The translations under genes and the position numbers were made by a program. A stretch of DNA of 35,016 bases from Bacteroidales bacterium. Lineage in GTDB: Bacteria; Bacteroidota; Bacteroidia; Bacteroidales; VadinHA17. Below are positions 17,601 through 24,949 of the stretch, piece after piece (position 1 is the first letter of the stretch; each line of letters starts with the position of its first letter). The stretch covers positions 1-35,016 of the forward strand of contig JADGPU010000028.1 of the NCBI GenBank assembly GCA_017882305.1, in the 5' to 3' direction. The notes below the pieces were generated by a model. The model saw nothing but the letters and a program-made list of their open reading frames with translations. It was not told the DNA's origin and made no database searches.

Positions 17601-17836
17601 ATTTTGATCTTATATTGATGGATTTACATATGCCTGTTATGGATGGTATTGAAGCTACAAGGATCATCAGAAAATCAAATATTCCAAAGATTCAGAACAT
17701 TCCTATTGTCGCACTCACGGCAGCGATTATGTCAGAAAGCCATGATAAAATTGAGGACCTCAAAATTAATGATTACGTCCTCAAACCTTTCAAACCTCAT
17801 GATCTATTTGAGAGAATACTAAAGCACATAAGGTGA
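14627..17836 (+). CDS. Soluble PAS/GAF hybrid histidine kinase with C-terminal receiver
   Basis: A 1069-residue hybrid sensor kinase without signal peptide or membrane segments, so it senses a cytoplasmic cue. Domains: short coiled coil (10-40), PAS (about 42-150), a PAS-like divergent region (165-268), PAS (285-395, DLLPEMVYEVDLTGRILYAN), PAS (405-520), GAF (525-680), HisKA with phospho-acceptor His709 in MSHEIRTPLNEVIG, HATPase (N-box QILSNLLSNALKFT, G-box GGTGLGLAI) and REC (948-1067) with phospho-Asp999 in ILMDLHMPVMDG and Lys1053 in VLKPF. I use the ATG at 14627; a TTG three bases earlier is also open. No output domain or response regulator is adjacent, so it is an orphan. The partner is likely an Hpt protein or a stand-alone regulator elsewhere. 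Confidence 0.93.
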   Translation: MNYKESYIELLETNKRLEKELELIRSKSQEKSEIVRETIFRIFHSASYLMAISKLDTGQYVDVNETFYKTLGYSKDEIIGKTSDDIQIFADFEESNKYIKLISKLKCIKDYPVTLKTKTGEEISYLFSADTVQLENEIYLLTIFTEINTLKDRKIKDSHGSLLEEIFETVSSYLALFSVDSDNRFYIIDLNSKVEEVELIRKNEVIGKYIEETPLVGKSKLIELLNHLHLTGDAHKLTVSPNGDDSEGYYMGFLLTSGNFVVTWEPGSHQRNKDDQNKQGIVFEKFADLLPEMVYEVDLTGRILYANRQGLNFFGYTKEELESGINIAAIFPDNYKEMIENLKSLTSPGQISSNEYFAKKKDGTLTPIVTHSFALFFDERIIGYRGVVTDISKQKEYENQIIREKAFLEHLYNSTPAAIAITSPSGIVSMINREFTNLFGFTLEEAVNKDINDLVVPDDFKEEAIKIDNLASLNRKEVRQTVRKDKYGNNIHVTLVATAIVINNEIVANLGIYRDITTERKNQLLQEILFNISNAALKQYDIKEIYPIIVQELSKIWDTNNFFIALYDKATETLSLPFFSDEKDNFYEIPIKKTITGWVINNNKSVLLKGKDLKFLDESGAIDLVGTPCKVWMGVPLKVENDTIGVMCLQDYYNEDKFSQDDLYIMDFIANQIAIALQRRMMLDNIILARQRAEEAAQSKQLFMSTMSHEIRTPLNEVIGITNLLLQGSPREDQMDYIKTLKFSGNHLLTLVNDVLDYNKMESGKIIFEQTQFNLSDFLDEILRSYSFRSKAKNLSFDIKKANDLPAEVIGDPIRLNQILSNLLSNALKFTIHGSIQVLVKELSRSDNQSKLEFTVTDTGIGIPKDKHSLIFDSFTQASSDTTRHFGGTGLGLAICKKLIELQGGTITIDSEADKGSTFRFAISFGISDKGAQSQAVEVPETFSGLEGKKILVAEDNKINFFVANKFLIGWGITVTHAENGQIALDILEKEDFDLILMDLHMPVMDGIEATRIIRKSNIPKIQNIPIVALTAAIMSESHDKIEDLKINDYVLKPFKPHDLFERILKHIR

Positions 17837-17987
17837 TCAGGGCGCTGCCCCAAACCCAGCTTTGTTTGTTTTATTATGTTCATTTCTTTTGCTCCTCCAA
17901 AAGAACCGAGCAGAACATAAAGTAAGGATTACAAATCCGAAATATCTACTGCGAGCTCGCCAGAGGCAAATGAACTAAAGAAAAGGA

Positions 17988-18078
17988 GTCCGGAAATGCC
18001 AACTTCAGCCAAAACGGCGCCTGCTACACTTGCCTTATTGGCGCTACCGTTTTGTCTGAAGTTCGCGCCATTTCCGGA
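17988..18078. repeat. Long imperfect hairpin within the 17837-18371 element
   Basis: The left arm (17988-18021) reads TCCGGAAATG, then CAACTTCAGCCAAAACGG, then CGCC. The right arm (18040-18078) is its reverse complement with two 3-bp insertions and few mismatches. The apex is an 18-nt loop. The two arms preserve pairing while differing by compensating small insertions, as expected for a structure-bearing repeat. Confidence 0.85.
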
Positions 18079-18303
18079 TTTGCCATCGCGCTACACCTGA
18101 GAATGTTCAGTAACGAGATCAGTATCGATTGGATTTAAAGTGGCCTCAGAGAATTTTGGGATAAAGCGACTGTTTTGAGGTTTGCTGCGATGGCTTATAG
18201 TAAGCAATACTGTTTGAGGAGGACTCAGGACGACGAGTTGTATTGCGTGGGCAAACCGAAAAACAGGAGCCTCAAAATTATCTGCAGCCTTGATTTTTCT
18301 TTG

Positions 18304-18337
18304 GTTACTTTCTTTTTATCAAGAAAAAGAAAGTAAC
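18304..18337. terminator. 14-bp perfect stem, possible terminator downstream of the TPR gene
   Basis: GTTACTTTCTTTTT (18304-18317) pairs perfectly with 18324-18337 around a 6-nt ATCAAG loop. It lies 35 bp past the stop of the minus-strand TPR gene. There is no external U-run on the minus strand, so terminator function is possible but not certain; it may simply be the end hairpin of the larger repeat element. Confidence 0.5.
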
Positions 18338-18371
18338 TTTAGTTGTAGGGTAATGCCCCATAAAAATTAAA

Positions 18372-19574
18372 TTACTTAATGCAGTTTCTGCTGATATAAT
18401 CTGTCACCCGTTTATTTCCAAGATGAAATGATCTTCTGAAATCGTGACAGGCATCTTCCACCTTTCCTGAATTAAGCAGGGCAATTCCTTTATTAAGCCA
18501 TACGTCAGAATTGGCTGGTTTGAGATCCAGCGACATACTGTAGTCATTAATAGCTAAATCCCATGTTTTCGAGACAAAGTATGAATCTGCACGGTCAATA
18601 TAACATTCCGGATCGTTTGGGTGAAGTTTCAGGTTTTTTGAAAAATATTCCAGAGCTTTCAGGTTATCGCCCGATTTAGCTTCGACCTTTCCGGCAAGGC
18701 TCAAAGCTGCACTGTTCTCCGGATAGATTTCAAGGTATTTCGTAAGATCAGACAAAGCCTTATCTGTTTCCCCGGTTTTTCTGTAACAATCGGCTCTCAG
18801 CATCAGCAATCCGGCATCTGCAACTCCGGAACTGAGAAGTTGAGAATAAGTTGTCGATGCACCCGCCGGATCAGACACCCCGATCTGTGCCTTTGCCAGG
18901 ATTCTTAAATACTTTTCATTCCCCGGATTTAAGTTATTCAGACCGGTAATAACCTTCATTACCTCAGGATACTTTCCCGATGCAAGATTGATCAGTGCCT
19001 CCGCATAAAGTATGTCGGTATTGCTCTCATAACTTTTTTTTAGTTCTGCAAGGACCTCTTTTGACTCATCAATTTTACCGGCTAAGATAAAATATTCTAT
19101 TTCCGAAATACTCTTTTCAGTTATGCTGTACCATTCTTTCTTCCAGAACTGACGCCACTCCTGCCTGTTTTCAATAGTACTGAAGGCCGGATCGAGCATA
19201 ATCTCTTTTTCACCTTTCTTATATTTAGAATTCAGGTTCATTTCAAGATGATATAGTGCTGTAGAAGCATCACCTTTTAATGCATAAATTCTTGAAAGGC
19301 CATATTCTCCAGAGAATGGAGTTATTTTATTAGCTTCGTTAAAATCGCTGATTGCACCGGAATAGTCACCTTTCAGAACGTTCGCTTCAGCTCTTTCCGT
19401 ATATAGTCGGCTCTCTTTTGTTACGCTTATTGCCCCGTCGAGCAGGTTTATCGCCTGTTCAGGTTTCCCTGCCTCTGTAAATGCTCTGGCTTTAAGAATA
19501 TAATCAATAGTCTGTTGACCATAAACTATACCGGAACTTAACAAAATCCAAAACAGAGTTATAATCTTCTTCAT
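18372..19574 (-). CDS. Exported tetratricopeptide repeat protein
   Basis: A 400-residue protein with a signal peptide (MKKIITLFWILLSSGIVYGQ) followed by TPR helices across nearly the whole length. Clear units include AINLLDGAISVTKESRLYTE, NVLKGDYSGAISDFNEANKI, RKTGETDKALSDLTKYLEIY, LKALEYFSKNLKLHPNDPEC and DLAINDYSMSLDLKPANSDV. TPR arrays bind other proteins; no enzymatic domain is visible. The gene starts 18 bp after the CHU_C-domain gene stop and is the last of the minus-strand group that begins with aroQ, so a periplasmic scaffold role alongside the secreted protein is possible. The substrate or partner is unknown. Confidence 0.85.
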   Translation of the reverse strand: MKKIITLFWILLSSGIVYGQQTIDYILKARAFTEAGKPEQAINLLDGAISVTKESRLYTERAEANVLKGDYSGAISDFNEANKITPFSGEYGLSRIYALKGDASTALYHLEMNLNSKYKKGEKEIMLDPAFSTIENRQEWRQFWKKEWYSITEKSISEIEYFILAGKIDESKEVLAELKKSYESNTDILYAEALINLASGKYPEVMKVITGLNNLNPGNEKYLRILAKAQIGVSDPAGASTTYSQLLSSGVADAGLLMLRADCYRKTGETDKALSDLTKYLEIYPENSAALSLAGKVEAKSGDNLKALEYFSKNLKLHPNDPECYIDRADSYFVSKTWDLAINDYSMSLDLKPANSDVWLNKGIALLNSGKVEDACHDFRRSFHLGNKRVTDYISRNCIK

Positions 19575-19592
19575 TTTAATTTTACTTCAAAA

Positions 19593-22217
19593 TCATTTCG
19601 TAACCACTTTATTGACCTTTGCATTTAATTCGGTAATAACATGAACAAAACCAGAAAGATGGAATAATTCCAGTCCTGAAATACGATTTTCATAAACATC
19701 GCATTGATAGAAATATACTCCCGGAGATACAATTTTTCCTTTATAGGTCCCATCCCAGTTGATTTTAGGATCTTCTGTCCTGAATAATAGCATACCATCC
19801 CTGTTAAAGAGTTTGAAATCAATTTTTTCAACCAGTCCGGTCGTTTTTGCCATAAGTTTATCATTTATGTTATCTCCATTAGGAGTAAAAACATTCGGGA
19901 TCTCATAAAAGTTGCAGGAATCGATACAAATCATTACAGATTTATCGCCCTCATTGCCTATTGCATCAAAAGCTGAAACTGCATAACATCCTGATATAGT
20001 CTCGCCTGGAAAGTGCTTGTAAGAGAAGGTGTTCTTATCATTGATTGTCAAAAGCAGGGAAAGATTTTCTTCTGATTTCATTTTAGAATAGATCTTATAG
20101 CCTGCAACATCTTCAAAACAAACAGGATCGGCTATTGCCCAGGTAAGAGTATTATATAAGCTATCGCACTTGCTGATAACATTCAGGACCGGAGGACAGG
20201 GAGCTTCATTATCAACAGGAGTAGTACAGGTGCTCTCTGAAAAATTAATCAGGTTCTTTGGCATGTTATCAGCAAGGTAACCACCTGTCGATTTGACAAA
20301 GTAACAATATTCTTTGCCGTTTACCAGACCATTATCGATCCATGTAAGCTGATTTGTTGTGCCAACTGAATCATAAGCATTTGTAGCATCATTCAATCTG
20401 AAGAAATCATACCTGGTATTGATCCATGGAACGTTGCGATTAATAGTGAAACGGGCTTTCCTGTCGCCGGGTGCGATAGCAAGAAAAACTGAGGATGCGT
20501 AGCCCGGGTCACCAATGAGAAATCTGTTACCAGAGCCATTATTCCATAAATCAATCCTGTAAATATAACCTGTTGTTGAAGTATTCAATAAAGTGTCTAC
20601 ATAGACAGTGTCGTTCAGATCTGTTGTTTGTATTGACTTAATCTGCTGAAAATCAGTCCCGCTTACTCCGGTTGCTCTGTAAATCAGGTATTCGTAGGGA
20701 CCAGTTGCAGGAATAGTATCGAGTTTTTGGGGTTTTTTCCATGAAAGGAAAATCGATCCATTTACTGTATTCGTGTTTCTTACGCTGACATTTTTGATTA
20801 CAGGTACTCCCGATACAAGAGTTGATGTAATCTCATTCGAAGCTTTGCTTTCAGTTCCATTAGGATAAACTGCGACTATTCTGTAAGTATATTCCTTACC
20901 GAACTGCAATCCTTGTCCGTTATCATTATCTGTAAATGAGATGGCAGAACTGCCGCCAATATACCCTACTTTTTTAAAACCAGTGGAAGAAGGAATACCT
21001 GCAGTGCATGAATCGGGTTTGAATGTAGATGCTCCTTCCCTCCTGTAGACACTGAATCCGGCTATTACATTCGTCACATAGCCAGACCAGGTTAACCCGA
21101 TAGATTTCCCCAGGGGTACAGCGTTGATAAGATGAGGCGGCGGACCAAGAACTCTGATATTTATATTGCTAATATCCGACAGCCTGACATCAGGATTAGA
21201 GTCATCCGATTTAAAGACCACATTATATGGTTGTTTCCTCACTGCCTCATGACAAGGTATCCATCTGAATCTTGAGGAGGCAGATCCAGCCACAGAATCT
21301 ACTTTAGTAAATGTGGCCTTACACGACTCGAGGCTGAAGACGCCTGAAGAAGAGTTAAGTGTCAGATGATCGTTATCCGGATCAGTCGCCGTAAACAGGA
21401 AATCAATAGTATCTCCTGCCTGTACACAGTAATCTTTAAGAGGGCCGTTTACAGGAGGTTTGTTGTTGGTATTGTAAACTTCTATCTGCATATCCCGTTC
21501 AACGACTCCTATTTTTTTCCCGTTTCGCCATTCATTAATATCCATAGCTACATTAAATTTCCCTGTGTCGGCAGGAGTATCCCAGATAAGGTCGCCGCTT
21601 ATAGAATCTACTCTGATTGAGTGGGTTGCAGGAGGCAAGGTATAACCTATAATAGGTTTTCCATCCTCACGTGTACAGACGGTAAGGTTATATGACAGAC
21701 TGTCTCCGTCGGGATCGAAAGCTGAAGGATTATGAATGAATAAATAATGATAAGCTGCTTTATCATATGGAGGATTAAGCAGCACAGGAGTGTTGTCGCG
21801 CCCCATGGCCGGGTTAACTGTCAGAATTGTTGAGATAGAAAAAACCACATTTACCGAATTTGGAATATTTTTAACTCCTAAATTCCTGTTCGGGTCCTGC
21901 ACCACTATCTTATATATTCCAGGACCAGGATAAGTATGATCTATTACATAGATATTCCTCCTGTAAAAGTTCGGGAGAGTTAAAATACTTTTTCTTGGTG
22001 CAGTGGAAATAGTATTGTCGCCCCATTCAACATCGAGCGTGGGTCTGTCTGCGAAACTTAAGGTATATGTAAAAGTGGTAATCGTGATCTCATAAGTGAG
22101 ATCCGACAATTGGATGTAGGTAATCTCACCAGCTCTGTTGTGGGTAGCATTCAGACTGGCAAAACAAAATGATACCAGTACCAGTAAAAAAAATTTCTTT
22201 GTAATAAGTTTTTTCAC
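19593..22217 (-). CDS. Large secreted protein with gliding-motility-type (CHU_C) C-terminal domain
   Basis: An 874-residue exported protein. It starts with GTG at 22217 (MKKLITKKFFLLVLVSFCFA) and has a signal peptide ending near LNAT. The mature N-terminus HNRAGEITYIQLSDLTYEI, with a PKD-like LDVEWGDNTIS segment, is a recurrent architecture in Bacteroidota surface proteins. Ig/FN3-like modules follow, one near residue 360 (IGLTWSGYVTNVIAGFSVYR) and further ones to about 760. The last 107 residues are the CHU_C type: IPNVFTPNGDNINDKL, FKLFNRDGMLLF, NWDGTYKGKIVSPGVYFYQC, which usually directs export by the type IX system. A 34-residue tail continues past that motif. Likely a surface adhesin or structural protein; the ligand is unknown. 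It lies 8 bp downstream of the DUF6702-like gene. Confidence 0.88.
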   Translation of the reverse strand: MKKLITKKFFLLVLVSFCFASLNATHNRAGEITYIQLSDLTYEITITTFTYTLSFADRPTLDVEWGDNTISTAPRKSILTLPNFYRRNIYVIDHTYPGPGIYKIVVQDPNRNLGVKNIPNSVNVVFSISTILTVNPAMGRDNTPVLLNPPYDKAAYHYLFIHNPSAFDPDGDSLSYNLTVCTREDGKPIIGYTLPPATHSIRVDSISGDLIWDTPADTGKFNVAMDINEWRNGKKIGVVERDMQIEVYNTNNKPPVNGPLKDYCVQAGDTIDFLFTATDPDNDHLTLNSSSGVFSLESCKATFTKVDSVAGSASSRFRWIPCHEAVRKQPYNVVFKSDDSNPDVRLSDISNINIRVLGPPPHLINAVPLGKSIGLTWSGYVTNVIAGFSVYRREGASTFKPDSCTAGIPSSTGFKKVGYIGGSSAISFTDNDNGQGLQFGKEYTYRIVAVYPNGTESKASNEITSTLVSGVPVIKNVSVRNTNTVNGSIFLSWKKPQKLDTIPATGPYEYLIYRATGVSGTDFQQIKSIQTTDLNDTVYVDTLLNTSTTGYIYRIDLWNNGSGNRFLIGDPGYASSVFLAIAPGDRKARFTINRNVPWINTRYDFFRLNDATNAYDSVGTTNQLTWIDNGLVNGKEYCYFVKSTGGYLADNMPKNLINFSESTCTTPVDNEAPCPPVLNVISKCDSLYNTLTWAIADPVCFEDVAGYKIYSKMKSEENLSLLLTINDKNTFSYKHFPGETISGCYAVSAFDAIGNEGDKSVMICIDSCNFYEIPNVFTPNGDNINDKLMAKTTGLVEKIDFKLFNRDGMLLFRTEDPKINWDGTYKGKIVSPGVYFYQCDVYENRISGLELFHLSGFVHVITELNAKVNKVVTK

Positions 22218-22225
22218 ACCTGAGA

Positions 22226-22705
22226 TTATTTTATTTTAAAAGATTGTTCTGTCATATCTGAAGTTAATTTAACTCCTTCTTCAAAATCGTTAATCTTCAC
22301 GAGTATCATATTTGACATGTCGTTATAGAGCCGCGTCATTATAAGACTTTTTACTGAAACAGTCTTTGGCTTCTTACTGGCACCATATTCAAGATTCATA
22401 CTTATTTCATTATCGGCCAGATTCATATTTTGTATTTTTCCAGAAAGTTGTTTGTCATTAACTTTGATTATTACCTTTTCAGCAAGGTACTTCTGCATCA
22501 TGTTTATATATAAGGCGTCAGTTGTTGAAAACTCTTTGTCTTTAATTTCATTCCCATCTAACTTATAATCACGCAGAAAATCATCGAAATACATCCTGAC
22601 AAACACTTTAAAAGAATCAATTTCCGGAATATAATCAATGCTGGTAAGTGTAACATGTACCGGATGAAGAAAAAACCATATTGAAAAAAACAGGGTTTTT
22701 AACAT
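22226..22705 (-). CDS. DUF6702-like exported protein
   Basis: A 159-residue protein with a short hydrophobic leader (MLKTLFFSIWFFLHPVHVTL) and one compact domain. HPVHVTLTSIDYIPEIDSFKVFVRMYFDDF matches my memory of the DUF6702 family in Bacteroidota, small exported proteins of unknown function that begin with HPxxVS and carry the RxFxDD motif. I cannot confirm it by search. The domain would be periplasmic or membrane-anchored. It lies between pyk (53 bp upstream) and the CHU_C-domain gene (8 bp downstream), so it is probably co-translated with the latter rather than related to glycolysis. Confidence 0.65.
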   Translation of the reverse strand: MLKTLFFSIWFFLHPVHVTLTSIDYIPEIDSFKVFVRMYFDDFLRDYKLDGNEIKDKEFSTTDALYINMMQKYLAEKVIIKVNDKQLSGKIQNMNLADNEISMNLEYGASKKPKTVSVKSLIMTRLYNDMSNMILVKINDFEEGVKLTSDMTEQSFKIK

Positions 22706-22721
22706 TATTCTTCTGTTTCAT

Positions 22722-22748
22722 GTCTGATTTATGCAACAAAAATCAGAC
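22722..22748. repeat. 9-bp inverted repeat between pyk and the DUF6702-like gene
   Basis: GTCTGATTT (22722-22730) pairs perfectly with AAATCAGAC (22740-22748) around a 9-nt loop. On the minus strand it follows the pyk stop by about 10 bp and precedes the next ATG by about 16 bp. There is no U-run after it, so it may be an operator, an RNA processing site or a partial attenuator rather than a full terminator. Confidence 0.55.
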
Positions 22749-22758
22749 CAATTATTGA

Positions 22759-24189
22759 TCAATCTTTAATACTCACACGATCTTTAAGATACTGGACGGT
22801 GCCAACCTCGATAAATGAAAATCCCGACCCGCCGGAAAAGTTACCGGCAAGTACAACAACAATATCATCACTTTTAAGATTATGCTTTTTAGTAAGGTTT
22901 TTCAATGCGATATGAATAAACTCATCTACCGATTTTTTCCGTTCCTGGAAACTTGCATAAACTCCATATGAAAGTGCCAGTTGCCTCATGGTACTTTCCG
23001 AATAGCATTGTGCAAGAATCAGATTGATGCCCCTGTAGGAAGCCATATCCCTTATTGTCCTTCCACCGGTAGTATCGGCAATTATTCCTCTCGCTCCTAT
23101 CCTGAATGCAGTTTTAACCGCAACTTTTGCGAGGTATGCCGATATTTCTCCCGTAACATTCAGGTATGGGATATTCATAAATTTTTCCTTATTTTTCTCG
23201 ACCTCAAGAGCTACTTTGGTCATCGTTTTTACAGCTTCCACAGGATATTTCCCGTTAGCGGTTTCTCCACTGAGCATTATTGCATCGGTCTGTGAATAAA
23301 TTGCACTGGCGATATCGCTGACTTCCGCCCTGGTCGGACGGGGATTATTAATCATCGAATGAAGCATCTGTGTTGCAACAATAACCGGTTTTCTGGTAAT
23401 AATACATTTTGTAATGATCATTTTCTGGATCCCGGGAATCTGTTCATAAGGAATCTCAATTCCAAGGTCCCCCCTGGCGACCATAATACCATATACATTA
23501 TCAAGTATATCATCGAGATTGTCAACACCTTCCTGATTCTCGATCTTGGCAATTATCTTAATGCCACTATTAAAAGAATTAAGGACATTCTGAACATCAA
23601 TCACATCCTGTTTTGACCTCACAAATGAATGTGCAATAAAATCAACATTATTCTTTGCACCCATTTCAATAAAGGTTCTATCCTTTTCAGTAAGGGAAGG
23701 GAGTTGAATCTTCACACTGGGAATGTTAACACTCTTTCTTGATGTGAGTATTCCGTCATTTTCAATGGTACATTCCAGCGCGCTCCCATTCTTTCTTAAT
23801 ACCCGTAGCTCTAACTCCCCGTCATCCATAAGAATCAGTGATCCTAGAGGAATATCTGAAGAAAAAGCCTCATAAGTAACATATATTGCTTCTGAGGAGC
23901 TTTTTTTCCCGGGATCTCCTATAATATTTATCGTGGCTCCCTTTTTAAGCGGAATAGGAGCATCACATATAGTGGTACGGATTTCAGGACCTTTTGTATC
24001 AAGAATAATTGCAATTTTATCAGAGATTTCACGGGTATTCTTAATTATCCTGAGGGCACCCTCAATATCAAGATGCGCCGAGTTTATCCTTATAACATCC
24101 ATTCCAGCCTCATATAGTTCCTTAATAAAACCCGATTCACAGTTTTTATCCGAAATAGTGGCAACAATCTTAGTCCTTTTGGCGTCCAT
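22759..24189 (-). CDS. pyk: Pyruvate kinase
   Basis: Pyruvate kinase transfers phosphate from PEP to ADP, giving pyruvate and ATP, the last step of glycolysis. The 476-residue protein matches the family: MDAKRTKIVATISDKNCES and GMDVIRINSAH at the N-terminus (the usual NxSHG reads NSAHL), KIIAKIENQEGVDNLDDIL, IMVARGDLGIEIPYEQIP, VIVATQMLHSMINNPRPTRA and AIMLSGETANGKYPVEAV. The C-terminal regulatory domain continues to GSGFSFIEVGTVQYLKDRV. It begins 3 bp after the aroQ stop, so the two share a transcript. ppdK, which catalyses a related PEP/pyruvate interconversion, is about 1.9 kb away on the other strand. Confidence 0.97.
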   Translation of the reverse strand: MDAKRTKIVATISDKNCESGFIKELYEAGMDVIRINSAHLDIEGALRIIKNTREISDKIAIILDTKGPEIRTTICDAPIPLKKGATINIIGDPGKKSSSEAIYVTYEAFSSDIPLGSLILMDDGELELRVLRKNGSALECTIENDGILTSRKSVNIPSVKIQLPSLTEKDRTFIEMGAKNNVDFIAHSFVRSKQDVIDVQNVLNSFNSGIKIIAKIENQEGVDNLDDILDNVYGIMVARGDLGIEIPYEQIPGIQKMIITKCIITRKPVIVATQMLHSMINNPRPTRAEVSDIASAIYSQTDAIMLSGETANGKYPVEAVKTMTKVALEVEKNKEKFMNIPYLNVTGEISAYLAKVAVKTAFRIGARGIIADTTGGRTIRDMASYRGINLILAQCYSESTMRQLALSYGVYASFQERKKSVDEFIHIALKNLTKKHNLKSDDIVVVLAGNFSGGSGFSFIEVGTVQYLKDRVSIKD

Positions 24190-24192
24190 AAA

Positions 24193-24630
24193 TTATTTCT
24201 TCTTTGATTTGACTATTCCCATCAGCGCCTCAACGGCCAGCCTGTAACTATCCAGTCCAAATCCGGATATACTGCCGGCACAATTTCTCCCGATGAGACT
24301 GGTATGACGGAACTCTTCCCGTGCTGATATATTGGTAATATGAACTTCAATAACAGGTTTGCTTATTGCTGCTATTGCATCGCCGATTGAGACGGAAGTA
24401 TGGGTGTAACCACCGGCATTCAGGATTATTCCATCAGATAAAAATCCCGATTTCTGAATTTCATTAATTATCTCACCTTCTATATTCGATTGATAATAAG
24501 TGAAGTCGATATCGTGATAACGGGATTTAAGAACCAAAAGATAATCTTCAAATGAAGAATGTCCGTACTTTTCAGGTTCTCGCACTCCAAGAAGATTCAG
24601 ATTCGGACCATTTATGATTTCTATATGCAT
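24193..24630 (-). CDS. aroQ: 3-dehydroquinate dehydratase, type II
   Basis: AroQ removes water from 3-dehydroquinate to give 3-dehydroshikimate, the third shikimate step. The 145-residue length is typical of the small dodecameric type II enzyme. Signatures: IINGPNLNLLGVREPEKYG, which holds the catalytic Arg and Tyr; GIILNAGGYTHTSVSIGDAI, with the substrate-binding Asn; and IEVHITNISAREEFRHTSL, with the catalytic His. It is the first gene of the minus-strand block and is divergent from xerD. The 319-bp gap to xerD holds repeats described separately. Confidence 0.96.
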   Translation of the reverse strand: MHIEIINGPNLNLLGVREPEKYGHSSFEDYLLVLKSRYHDIDFTYYQSNIEGEIINEIQKSGFLSDGIILNAGGYTHTSVSIGDAIAAISKPVIEVHITNISAREEFRHTSLIGRNCAGSISGFGLDSYRLAVEALMGIVKSKKK

Positions 24631-24731
24631 ATTAATTTGAGTAAATTATAGCAATTTGGACAGTTTCAGAATTACTATTTATATTATGGTAAAAATAGTC
24701 AAAAATATTCTGAGTACTGATATTTTTTCTT

Positions 24732-24794
24732 TTTCCCGCTGATCTCGATGATTTTCGCAGAGAGTTAAATTTGATCATCGTAATCTGCGGGAAA
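24732..24794. repeat. Imperfect palindrome A in the aroQ-xerD gap
   Basis: The arm 24732-24752 (TTTCCCGCTGATCTCGATGAT) is the reverse complement of 24774-24794 apart from a few mismatches, with a 21-nt loop. It is the first of two adjacent long hairpins in the 319-bp gap between divergent aroQ and xerD. It has no coding potential and no U-run. Confidence 0.8.
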
Positions 24795-24814
24795 CGGCGC
24801 AATTAAATCTTTCT

Positions 24815-24900
24815 TGCCATAAAGACGCTATGACGCTAAGGTATTCCTAAGTGATCATTATTTTTAGTGAATCTTCGTGCCTTTGCGCCTTGGTGGCATA
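24815..24900. repeat. Imperfect palindrome B in the aroQ-xerD gap
   Basis: The left arm starts TGCCATAAAGACGCTATGACG (24815) and the right arm ends TGCGCCTTGGTGGCATA (24900). The outer TGCCA/TGGCA ends match and the middle pairs imperfectly. The rest of the gap (24631-24731) is plain AT-rich sequence that probably holds the promoter of aroQ; I could not single out a clear element there. Confidence 0.7.
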
Positions 24901-24949
24901 ATTCTTTTAACTACTTTTATCAAATAATCAGTCATTCAGAAATAATCAA

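Larger units (their letters stand above)
17837..18371. repeat. Gene-free structured element of nested inverted repeats (about 0.5 kb)
   Basis: No credible gene is present between the kinase stop and the TPR gene. Inverted repeats fill the stretch: TTCTTTTG/CAAAAGAA (17884-17905); the palindrome GCGAGCTCGC (17951-17960); a long imperfect hairpin with arms 17988-18021 and 18040-18078; a nested structure with TTTTGAGG/CCTCAAAA (18173-18180, 18270-18277), GGTTTGC/GCAAACC (18179-18185, 18251-18257) and GCAATAC/GTATTGC (18204-18210, 18240-18246); and a perfect 14-bp stem (18304-18317, 18324-18337). Weakly matching ends (GGGCGCTGCCCC at 17840 and, reversed, GGGCATTACCCT ending 18359) hint at a repeat unit or MITE. 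It is more GC-rich than other spacers. The nature is inference. Confidence 0.7.
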
